From Eurosta solidaginis (lineage: Eukaryota; Arthropoda; Insecta; Diptera; Tephritidae): a stretch of 64,000 nt of DNA. Both the position numbers and the translations under genes were made by a program. The DNA is taken from assembly GCF_040869045.1 (NCBI RefSeq), contig NC_090321.1, forward strand, positions 89,386,603-89,450,602. The letters run 5' to 3'. Position 1 is the first letter of the stretch; each line of letters begins with the position of its first letter. The notes under the pieces were generated by a model. The model worked only from the letters and a program-made list of their open reading frames with translations. It was not told the DNA's origin and did not search any database. Below are positions 13,401-25,400 of the stretch, piece by piece.

Positions 13401-16400
13401 GATGGACAAATGTCAAAATCGTACTGCGCCGGAAGTTGAAGTATCAAATCAAATAAAAAAAGGTTATAATCAGCTGTCCCATGCTGCCACCTTGTATCGT
13501 TCCGCCATGCTTATAGGAGTATCTCAGATATATGCATGTGTTTGTGCATTAACTCTCCGCTGCTCGTATACGTACATGGTACATATATGTAGACGCAGTT
13601 ATTGTTTCGTTTATGTAGATACATAATGATTGAGTTATTGATGTGCATTCACGTCACTGCTTAGCATCGGCTTAGAGACGATAGCATCGCTCAGTGCTGC
13701 TAACATTCGTTACAGTATTATACCTGTGTTTACTCGTATATATAAAGTTTCTAATTTATTGGTTTGTATTTACATAGGTGAACCTATTAGCAACCCATTG
13801 GCAATTCTCAACAACATAGACAACAATTTAAAACACGTCAAGGGACCATTAGCTAAAATTAAATAAATAAAAATAAATGTAAGGCGCGATAACCTCCGAA
13901 GAGATCTAAGGCCGAGCTTCTCTTCCAATTTGCGTCGTGCTCCTCTTGTATTTCCCTACAAATTGGCCGGAGGGACCTACATGTTTTATGCCAACTCCGA
14001 ACGGCATCTGCAAGGCAGATGAGTTTTCACTGAGAGCTTTTCATGGCAGAAATACACCCGGAGCGCTTGCCAAACACTGGAAAAATTTTATAAAGTATTC
14101 CAATAGAATCAAGGCCTGCAAGTTATAAAAAAAGTTGCCGCATTTGTGAATGGTGAAAAGTTTGTGGAATTACCAGAAAATATAGCTATAAATGAAGTTG
14201 AGGTTTTTAATTGGGCACCATTGGTATCTGTAGATTTTGAGAGGACATTTAGTTCCTTCAAAGCTATGCTTCGGGATAATCGCATGAGATTACTGCCCGA
14301 AAATTTCAAAATGCATTTAGTAGCATTGTGCTACTATGAATGCTCCAGCGGCTAAAGCAATCAACCAGTTTAAATATGTAAATATTTTTAAATATATATG
14401 CATACATGTATTTACAATGTACATTGTACATATCGAGTATTGTCGGATTGTACACCCATACTTAAATATGTACCAAACAAGACTAAAAAATAAATGCCTT
14501 TTTTTTGCCTTTTTTATACTCAGTTGAGCAGAGCTCACAGAGTATATTAACTTTGATTGGATAACGGTTGGTTGTACAGGTATAAAGGAATCGAGATAGA
14601 TATAGACTTCCATATATCAAAATCATGAGTATCGAAAAAAAATTTGATTGAGCCATGTCCGTCCGTCCGTCTGTCCGTTAACACGATAACTTGAGTAAAT
14701 TTTGAGGTATCTTGATGAAATTTGGTATGTAGATTCCTGGGCACTCATCTCAGATCGTTATTTAAAATGAATGATATCGGACTATAACCACGCCCATTTT
14801 TTCGATATCGAAAATTTCGAAAAACCGAAAAAAAGCGATAATTCATTGCCAAAGGCGGATAAAGCGATGAAACTAGGTAGATGGGTTGACGTTATGACGC
14901 AGAATAGAAAATTAGTAAGATTTTGGACAATGGGCGTGGCACCGCCCACTTTTACAAGAAGGTAATTTAAAAGTTTTGCAAGCTGTAATTTGGCAGTCGT
15001 TGAAGATATAATGATGAAATTTGGCAGGAACGTTACTACTATTACTATATATGTGCTAAATAAAAATTAGCAAAATTGGATGAAGAACACTTTTTAAAAA
15101 AAAAATTTTTTTAATTCAAATTTTAACAAAAAATTTAATATCTTTACTGTATATAAGTAAATTAAGTCAAAATTCAACTCCAGTAATGATATGATGCAAC
15201 AAAATACAAAAATAAAAGAAAATTTCAAAATGGGCGTGGCTCCGCCCATTTTCATTTAGTTTGTCTAGAATACTTTTAATGCCATAAGTCGAACAAAAAT
15301 TTACCAATCCTTCTTAAATTTGGTAGGGGCATAGATTCTATGACGGTAACTGTTTTCTGTGAAAATGGGCGAAATCGGTGGAAGCCACGCCCAGTTTTTA
15401 TACACAGTCCACCGTCTGGCCTTCCTCTCGGCCGTTAACACAATAACTTGAGCAAAAACCGATATATCTTTACTAAACTTAGTCCACGTACTTATCTGAA
15501 CTCACTTTATCTTGGTATAAAAAATGGCCGAAATCAGACCATAACCACGCCCAATTTATCGATATCGAAAATTACGAAAAATGAAAAAAATGCCATAATT
15601 CTATACCAAATACGAAAAAAGGGATGAAACATGGTAATTGGATTGGTTTATTGACGCAAAATTTAACTTTGGAAAAAACTTTCTACCATATTAAGCAGAA
15701 GAAAATGAAAAAGTTCTACAAGGCGAAATCAACAGCGTTTGGAATCTTGGCAGGAATACTGTTAGTGGTATTGCATATATAAATAAATTAGCAGTACCCG
15801 ACAGATGATTTTCTGGATCACCTGGTCCACATTTTGGTCGATATCGGGAAAACGCCACTCGCTTTTAAAACCCTCATTAATACCTTTAATTTGATATCCA
15901 TATCGTACAAACACATTCTAGAGTCACCCCTGGCCCACCCTAATGGCGATATCTCGAAAAGGCGTCCACCTATAGACCTAATGCCCACTCCCTCTTAAAA
16001 TGCTCAGTAACACCTTTCGTTATTTGCCCATATCGTACAAACATTCTAGAGTCACCCCTGGCCCACCCTAATGGCGATATCTCAAAAAGGCGTCCACCTA
16101 TAGACCTAGTGCCCACTCCCTCTTTAAAATGATCAGTAACACCTTTCGTTTGATACCCATATCGTACAAACATTCTAGAGTCACCCCTGGCCCACCCAAA
16201 TGGCGATATATCGAAAAGGCGTCCACCTATAGACTGACCACTACCTCCTAAAATGCTCAGTAACACCTTTCGTTTGATACCCATATCGTACAAACATTCT
16301 AGAGTCACCCCTGGCCCACCCTAATGGCGATATTTCGAAAAGGTGTCCACCTATAGACCTAATGCCTACTCCCTCTTAAAATGCTCAGTAACACCTTTCG

Positions 16401-19400
16401 TTTGATACCCATATCGTACAAACATTCTAGAGTCACCCCTGGCCCACCCTAATGGCGATATCTCGAAAAGGCTTCCACCTATAGACCTAATGCCCACTCC
16501 CTCTTAAAATGCTCAGTAACACCTTTCGTTTGATACCCATATCGTACAAACATTCTAGAGTCACACCTGGCCCAACCTAATGGCGATATCTCGAAAAGGC
16601 GTCCACCTATAGACCTAATGCCCACTCCCTCTTAAAATGCTCAGTAACACCTTTCGTTTGATACCTATATCGTACAAACACATTCTAGAGTCACCCCTGG
16701 CCCACTCTAATGGCGATATCTCGAAAAGGCGTCCACCCATAGGACCTAATGCCCACTCCCTCATAAAATGCTCAGTAACACCTTTCGTTTGATACCCATA
16801 TCGTACAAACATTCTAGAGTCACCCCTGGTCCACCTTTATGGCGATTTCTCGAAAAGGCGTTCACCTATAGAACTAAAGCCCATTCCCTTTTAAAATACT
16901 CATTACCACCTTTCATTTGATACTCATATCGACAAACACATTCTAGAGTCACCCCTGGCCCACCTTAATGGCGATATCTCGAAAAGGCGTCCACCGATAG
17001 ACCTAAGGCCCGCTCCCTCTTAAAATGCTCAGTAACACCTTTCGTTTGATACCCATATCGTACAAACATTCTAGAGTCACCCCTGGTCCACCTTTATGGC
17101 GATATCTCGAAACGGCGTCCACCTATGGAACTAAGGATCACTCCGTTTGAAAATACTCATTAACACCTTTCATTTGATACCCATATCGTACAAACACATT
17201 CTAGAGTCACCCCTGGCCCACCTTAATGGCGATATCTCGAAAAGGCGTCCACCGATAAACCTAAGGCCCGCTCCCTCTTAAAATGCTCAGTAACACTTTT
17301 CATTTGATAGCCATATCGTACAAACAAATTCTAGAGTCAGCCCTGGTCCACCTTTATGGCGATTTCTCGAAAAGGCGTTCACCTATAGAACTAAAGCCCA
17401 TTCCCTTTTAAAATACTCATTACCACCTTTCATTTGATACCCATATCGACAAACACATTCTAGAGTCACCCCTGGCTCACCTTAATGGCGATATCTCGAA
17501 AAGGCGTCCACCGATAGACCTAAGGCCCGCTCCCTCTTAAAATGCTCAGTAACACCTTTCATTTGATACCCATATCGTACAAACAAATTCTAGAGTCAGC
17601 CCTGGTCCACCTTTATGGCGATATCCCTAAACTATGGCCTACTCTCTCTTAAAATACTCTTTAATACCTTCCATTTGATCCACATGTCATACAACCACAT
17701 TCCAGGGATACCCTAGGTTCATTTTCCTACATGGTGATTTTCCTTATTTTGTCTCCATAGCTCTCAACTGAGTATGTAATGTTCGGTTACACCCGAACTT
17801 AGCCTTCCTTACTTGTTTAAAACTAAATTTGCCTATTTCTCAGGTTTTAGCGCCTATAAATCCTATCCCTGCTTATATTTAACTTAAGTTTTCTAGCTTT
17901 TTATTATAGATATTAAAACTTTTTAGTTTATTTTTGTATATAAGTATACATATAATATATATATATATATTTTTATACTTGGAGAGATTTCAAATTTAGA
18001 AGAATGGCAAGTCTACGATATGGCGGCGCTTTAGCCGTATAGTTTCGTTAGTGGTGTCTAATAAACAAATAGCAGTTGGGCTTATGTGGTTAGATAGGCG
18101 TATAAGATATCTAGCACTGTATTTTGATATTTCACACTTTATGAAAGGAATACATAGATCCTTCTGAATAGCTTCATTAGTGACAAACCAAGGCGCATTA
18201 ACCATTGATCGTAATGTTTTAGATTGATGCCGTTGCAGGATCTCCACATTGGATTTGCCAGCAGTACCCCAAAGCTGTATGCCGTAGGTCCGAATAGGTT
18301 TAAGTATACCTTTGTAGAGCCGTACTTTGTTTTCTAGACTTAGTTGAGATTTGTGACCCAAGAGCCAGTACATCCGTTTTGTTTTTATTTTTAGCTGCTG
18401 TTGCTTAGCCTTAATATGGGGTTTCCAGGTAAGGCGTCGATCAAGATGCATTCCTAAATATTTGACCTTATCACTAGTAGGAATCTGATTATTGTTTAGA
18501 AATACAGCAGGAAATTGATCTCTTCTTAATGTAAAAGTGACTTGTGTGGATTTTTCTGTGTTAACTTTAATTTTCCATTTTATAAGATTCAAAAGGGTCA
18601 AGTTGATTTTGAAGATAGAAGAAGCTTCTACAGGAGACTCACTACAAGCGATAAAAGCGGTATCATCAGCAAAAGTCGCCACTTCTACTTCTTCTGATGT
18701 TGGCATATCCGATGTAAATATAGTATATAGGACGGGACCTAAAACACTACCCTGAGGTACACCAGCATTAATTCCGTGAATTTGTGATGTCGCATCCTAT
18801 CGACTTACGTAAAAGTGTCTGCAACTTAAATAGGACTTGAGTACTAAGTAGAAATGTGCTGGCAAAAGCTTTTTTATCTTAAAAAGAAGTCCCTGGTGCC
18901 ATACTTTGTCAAAGGCTTGTTGAATATCTAGAAAAGCTGCAGAACAGTATTTTGTCCCCTCAAGTACATCTGTTATAATATTTGTAATTCTATGGCATTA
19001 CTCCGGTGTACCATGCTTCACTCTAAACCCAAACTGATGTTCAGGTATGATGTTGTGATCCTCAATTACTGGCAACATTCTTTGCCAAAATATTCGTTCG
19101 AATATTTTCGAAAATGTTGCCAGCAGACTAATAGGACGGTAAGACTTGAGACAGTTTTCGGGTTTATTCGGTTTAGGTACCATGATAACAGCAGCAGATT
19201 TCCACTGAGTTGGATAGTGGTTTTTATTAAGAATAGCATTGTAAATAATAGTTAGAAATTCGATAGCTTTCTCAGGAAGAGCCTTCACAACTTTGCTATC
19301 AATATAGTCGTATCCAGGCGTTTTGCCATTACTTAATTTAAACACTTCTGCTGAAACTTCACTATTTAATATCTTACTGATTGGCAAGTCCATTTGACAT

Positions 19401-22400
19401 GGACATTCTAGAAAACTTAGTACCTCTGTATCGTCGCTGTTGCTTTTCAAAGAATTAGGCTGGAATGTTTGATATAGATGTTTAGCAAAAGCCTCTGCTT
19501 TGGTTTGTCACTCCTACACCATACACCATCTAAATCCCTTACGGCGACGTTACGCTTGGTTGGCCGTTTTAGGTAATTTGTAACTCTCCAGAGACTGTGT
19601 TCATCATTTTTAGTGGGTTCAAGGTTTTTAATGAATGAACTGAAATACTTATTTTTAAGATCAGATAGCTTTAACTTTAGTTGCTTCGTCGCTCTATTCA
19701 GAGCTCTCTTTTCTGCAGGATATCTATTTTCCTGCCAGGCTTTTCTTAATCTTCTCTTGGAAGCAATAAGCTGAAATATTTCAGCTGGGAGTTGAAAGTT
19801 ATCATTAGAAGTAGGTTGATCCTTAGGGCTTGATAGATGTGCAGCCTCATGGATAAGATTTGTAGAAAATTGTATTGCTACGTCCAGATCAACACCTGTT
19901 TCCACCGATATATTTAAGTCAATATGTTCAGTAATCCACTGTTGGAAGTATTCGATGTTAGTTTTTGGGGTAAGGATCTTATATTTCTTAGAAATGTTAT
20001 GAAGATTGCCATTGTATAGTACAATTAAGGGAGAATGATCGGAGCTAAGATCATTGCTGCTCTGTATGTTTAGTTTGCTAACGGATATACCAGTGTATAC
20101 CACAAAATCAAGAAGATCCGGGATTTTTCTGGGATCACTTTGCCAGTACGTTGGCATGCCTGTTGATAAAATGTCATAATTTCTTTTAGTGATGCATATT
20201 TGAAGCTCTCTGCCTTTAGGGCTAACGAGCCTAGACCCCCACCATGGGTGCTTAGCATTAAAGTCCCCACCTCTTTAAATATGTCAACATACTGATCAGT
20301 TTTTATACTGAATCGTGGTGGAAAGTATACTGAGTATATGGGTAAATCGTAAGCATCACATTTAATTTTAACACCCGCCGCTTGTAAATATTCTTCCCTC
20401 ACTTCTTCCAAAACTTCATATTTGATGGTAGTTCTGATTAAGATAGCAGAGCCGCCATGAGCTCTGTCGTGGGGATGATTTGCGCAAATAAGGTTGTAAC
20501 CTATAACTTTAAAGTAGGATTTACTAGTGAAATGAGTTTCGGACACTAAGAAAATATCAATATTGTTTGAATTGAGAAACATTTTTACTTCATCTACATG
20601 GCTGTTCAATCCTTTGGCGTTCCAAATCGCTATTCGCAGGTTTACTTGCATAATTTTTCCAACAACAGGGACATCATTTTAAATAAACTTTGAGTCATTT
20701 CAAGTTGTTTAGAAAGTAAGTTTTCAATCTCTCCAAGGAGATTATTATTTTGATTGGAATTATTTTGGACACATTGTGCATAAAACATATTTGGGTTGGA
20801 ATTAACATTTTCTCTTTGTGTAGTAGAAATGTTGATCTGCATGAGAATAAGTTAAAACATTTTGTCTTTTGTCGGAAAAAGCTGGTTTTTTGGCAAGGCT
20901 CTGATACACCTTACATCCCTTATAGTTCGCTGGGTGGTTTTGCAAGCAATTAATGCATTTGCTTGGTGTATCTTTGCTTTTACCACATTCCATTGTTGCG
21001 TGATCTAGACCACATTTAACCTTTATAAGGTCTTCGGGTCAAATTTGACCCACTTTAGGAAGAAAATCGTTTTTTTCAAGAAAAGTTTGAGGATATACAT
21101 AGTTTTTCATATTTTATGACTTTTATTCATTTTAGAAGCCACAAATGTACCAGTGATTTTGAACTCATATATTTACTACATTTATTGATCTAAAATTTTT
21201 TACAAATAGGGTCTTCGGGTCAAGTTTGACCCATTGTAAACGCACTATTATTTTTTTGTTGCTCAATAATCTTTTTGGCGAACTTCCACTTTTCTAACGT
21301 CTATAAATTCAATATAAATTCTTATTGACATATGTTTGTCTCGCTTCCTTTTATCACGTTTGTGCTTTTATATCGGGGAATACCCAGATTATTGATTTGT
21401 GAGTGAACTAAAAATGTTTGCTTGCAAAAGAAGAAAGGTAACACGAATAAATTTGAACGCTAAGAAAAATGGCTTCAAAGAAAATAAAAGATAGTGAAAT
21501 AGAGGTCCTATGGAATGAAGTATCAGACGAAGAGGAATCTTGTTCAGAAAGTGAAGATAACATTGAATACGCTGAGTCGTCGGATAGTGAAAGTGATAGT
21601 CAAAGTAATAACGAAACTATTTTCACTGAGGACCACATTCCACTGTTGCGTGATCTAGACCACATTTAACCTTTATAAGGTCTTCGGGTCAAATTTGACC
21701 CACTTTAGGAAGAAAATCGTTTTTTTCCCGAAAAGTTTGAGGATATACATAGTTTTTCATATTTTATGACTTTTATTCATTTTAGAAACCACAAATGTAC
21801 CAATGATTTTGAACTTATATATTTACTACATTTATTGATATAAATTTTTTTACAAATAGGGTCTTCGGGTCAAGTTTGACCCATTGTAAACGCACTATTA
21901 TTTTTTTGTTGCTCAATAATCTTTTTGGCGAACTTCCACTTTTCTAACGTCTATAAATTCAAAATAAATTCTTATTGACATATGTTTGTCTCGCTTCCTT
22001 TTATCACGTTTGTGCTTTTATATCGGGGAATATCCAGATTATTGATTTGTGAGTGAACTAAAAATGTTTGCTTGCAAAAGAAGAAAGGTAACACGAATAA
22101 ATTTGAACGCTAAGAAAAATGGCTTCAAAGAAAATAAAAGATAGTGAAATAGAGGTCCTATGGAATGAAGTATCAGACGAAGAGGAATCTTGTTCAGAAA
22201 GTGAAGATAACATTGAATACGCGTGTAACTCGCTACGCCTCTTCAAGAATTACTGTGAAAGAGATGTCAAGCTTTCAATTATTCTTCCCAACTCCTGTGA
22301 TGAGCACTATTTTGAAATGCACAAACATTGAAGGAAAACGTATTTTCGGTTATAACTAGACCGGCATCGATGAAATTCAAATGTTCGCATTTATTGGTTT

Positions 22401-25400
22401 ATTTTTGTTAGCTGGAATGTATCGCTCAAATAATGAAAGTACAGAAAGTTTATGGCACCCTGAAAGAGGAAGACCCATATTTGAAGCAATTATGCCATTG
22501 AAAAGGTTCAAAGTCATTTCAAGAGTAATAAGGCTCGACAATAGAGACACACGCAGCCAACGGCGAATGGTATACAAGTTTGCACCGATACGTGAACTGT
22601 GGAATCTGTGGGTTGACTTGTTGCCCAAACTTTATAACCCTTCACAAGATGTAACAATCAATGAGCAGCTGGTAGCATTTAGAGGAAGATGCCCATTTTG
22701 ACAATGCATAGCATCAAAACCAGCAAAATATGGGATCAAATTTTGGGTTCTTTGTGATGCGGTTACTAGTTATGTCTGGAGTATCCAACCGTAAACAGGC
22801 AAAGATATAGGAGCCATGTTCGAAAAAACAAAGGTATGCGTGTAGTTCTTGATTTGACAGCTGGACTTAAAGAGCATAATATGACTGCAGGCAATTTTTT
22901 CGCATCTTATCAACTTAAACAAAAACTACTGGAAAAACACATTACTTTAGTTGGAACCATTCGCAAAAATAAGCCTGAGTTGCAGTCAGAGTTAGTAACA
23001 ACTAAAGGAAGACCTCTTTATTCTTCGACATTTTGTTTTCAAGAACACAACACCCTGCTATCTTACATCCCAAAGAAAACCAGACTGGTGCTTCTGCTTA
23101 GCGCTTTGCATCATAGCTCAGAAGTAAATGATCGCGAAGACAAAAAACCTCAAATAATATTGGATTATAACAAGCGTAAATGTGGTGTAGATACGTTAGA
23201 TAAAGTTGTGTCCTGTTATACTTGCAAAAGAAAGTCAAATCGATGGCCCCAAGTTGTATTTAGCAATATGATTGACATATCAGCGTATAATGTTTTTATT
23301 TTATTTACTTACTTACTTACTTAATTGGCGCTTAACCGTCTAAACGGTTATGGCCGTCCAACAAGGCGCGCCAGTCGCTCCTTCGCTCCGCCAACCGGTG
23401 CTGGCCTGTAGGCAGCGTCTTTTCTTTCAGTTGCAACGCGGCAGTCTTCATCGTACCAGTTGTTTTTTCGTGGTCGCCGGTAACCAATTTTTCCTCGGCG
23501 GCAGTACGAAGTGCTTTGGAAATATGCTCCCACTGCTCCTGTATTCCTTCAGGATGAGTTGTGCTCTCAGTGAGCAGGTGTGAGAGTCGAGTTGCGAAAT
23601 CATTGGCAGTCTGTTGTGATTGAAGCTTTTCGACGTCTAGCTTCCCTTGTGTTTTTTGTTCCTTGGTTTTAGCCGCGTTGAGGCGGATGCGTATTTTGGC
23701 TGCAACGAGATAATGGTCCGAGTCGATGTTAGGTCTTCGGATCGTGCGCACATCTAAAACACTGGAGGCATGCCGTCCGTCTATCACAACGTGATCGATC
23801 TGATTGCGAGTATTTCGATCAGGAGACAGCCATGTAGCTTGATTTATCTTTTTATGCATGTTTGTGAATCTACTTCGTATATTACTCACATTTCTTACCT
23901 GAAAACCCAACGCTTCTATTTCTTTTTTTATTTCGTCTACTGGAGTAGAGAAATGTACATTTTTTAACACAATTCTATATGCCCGCTCCTGCTTAAGGTG
24001 ATATGTATGGAAGTTAATATCTTTTTCTTTAATAGCTTTTATCAAAGTTCTGTATGAATCTATAGACTTCACCATTACTCGAATTTGACCATCTCTCATA
24101 GACTTATAACTAAACTCGGATTTATTTATAACACTGAAAATACTTAATCATACCGCTAATGTCTGTAGCCGGCAAACATGTTTGTGCTGCTGGAATTGCT
24201 GATTATGATATTGTTGTTGTTGTTATTTGGAATATTGTTAATATTTTCTGCTAAGTTTTTATTGTTGGCTGTATTAGTTCTCTTATGATCAATAGTTTGC
24301 CATTCCACTTTGCTTTCATTTTCGTTGCTCATATCAAAGTCCTCAATAGCAGCATTATCATTAGTTGTTCTCAAAGATGTCATATTGATTGAGTTGCCTT
24401 GCAACGCAGCATTGAGGTTTGTTGTTTGTGCTGAGTATTGGTTAATTAAAGCATTTAACTCATTGACTATGTCAGCTGATCTCTGCACAGTGTGGACCTT
24501 GCTCTGAAGGTGAGCGTTGGTCACTCATTTGTTGACGTGTTAATTTTTATTGTGATAGTTTTATTAACAAAACTTCACTTTGGAATAATAAGACTCTTGA
24601 ACTTAAATATGCTAAGCTTTAAATAGCTATTGTCTATTGTTTTTTATATTGTAATATTTATTATTTATTTGGTTATTGTTGTAACCATAATTATTTCGAA
24701 ACACTTAAAGTTTCTGATCCACATGTGCACTTGTTTACTATCTCAGGGGAAGCGTAATACGCCAATTACACGGCTCAAGTATCCTTGTGCCAATTACCAA
24801 TTTGCACAAGGTTTTGGCCGGTGTATGCACTAGTTGCGCTATTTGCGCAGAGAACTGCGCTAAAATCAAAACGATTTTGATATTTACGCATGTCTGCAAA
24901 TATTGCACATGCTTTTTTCTTCGTGGGTGGTGAATCTTACACAGTTTACCTGTGGTTTCTGATAATATAACATCAGTAATTATTGCTTAAAAATGTTAAT
25001 ATCGAAGGCGTAAGGACCATATCTAGCTTGTAACAGGAATTCACACAAATTCAATAATAATAATTTTTTATACAATTAGAACACATGTTTCATTTGTTGC
25101 GCTAGTTGAAAAATGAATATTGCGCAGTGCTGCAATGAGTTGAGCTGGTCTTGCAACTAAAATATAAAAGTTATAAATACAATGGAAAATAAACGCTTCT
25201 GGTGCGAGTTTTTCGACTTATATTGTGAATTACCAGCACTGTGGAAAATAAATATTAGTGTTTTTTTATAAAATTAAAACACATGTTTCATTTGTTGCGC
25301 TACATTAAAAATGAATATTGCGCATTGTTTTTGAGCCGTGTATGTCAAAATTTTCATTTGCACAAATTCCGTCGTTTTATATTTGCGCATGGCTTTTGTG

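Larger units (their letters stand above)
10119..13714 (-). mobile_element. Ty3/gypsy LTR retrotransposon, internally deleted, inserted in hAT intron
   Basis: Two LTRs (10119-10672 and 12963-13714, the latter enlarged by a MITE) start TGTAACGAA and end TTCGTTACA. Coding is on the minus strand: gag and protease, then a jump straight to the integrase C-terminal tail, so RT, RNase H and the integrase core are missing. The primer-binding site beside the right LTR (minus strand TGGTGTCAGAAGAGG) resembles a tRNA-Leu 3' end (from memory). Flanks gtgt/gtat may be an imperfect 4-bp target duplication. It sits in an apparent hAT transposase intron. Confidence 0.9.
8879..17871 (+). mobile_element. hAT-superfamily DNA transposon, full span with nested insertions
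   Basis: Left end CAGGGATAGGATTTTAAGGC and right end (read inward) CAGGGATAGGATTTATAGGC form the terminal inverted repeats. A perfect 8-bp target duplication, cttatatt, flanks it (8871-8878 and 17872-17879). An 8-bp duplication and CAG-type ends fit hAT. It encodes a broken transposase (9401 to 14355, + strand) with an N-terminal zinc finger and C-terminal dimerisation block. Nested inside are a gypsy LTR element (10119-13714) and an inverted minisatellite repeat (14517-17818). Without these the element would be about 2.1 kb. 'ttgcc(ttttt)' runs lie near both ends. Confidence 0.93.
17990..20998 (-). mobile_element. Jockey-type LINE, 5'-truncated and frameshifted
   Basis: On the minus strand, in order: an ORF1 zinc-knuckle remnant (KCINCLQNHPANYKGCKVYQ, 20993-20802), an APE-type endonuclease start (VNLRIAIWNAKGLNSHVDEV, 20651), an endonuclease-to-RT linker (20157-19447), RT fingers and palm (KTPGYDYIDSKVVKALPEKA, SYRPISLLATFSKIFERIFW; 19450-18998), and RT catalytic FADDTAF with thumb and C-terminus (18706-17996). 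At least four frame breaks separate these. The 3' end lies in an AT repeat at about 17950-17990. Upstream ORF1 is lost at the junction with the piggyBac repeat (20990-20998). Confidence 0.88.

Noticed and set aside
15970..16812. Minus-strand open frames (112 and 65 codons) and similar ones at 7334-7535
   Set aside because: They are translations of the 128-130 bp minisatellite units, with the same peptide repeated (MGIRSIGGRLFEISPLGWAR), not genes.
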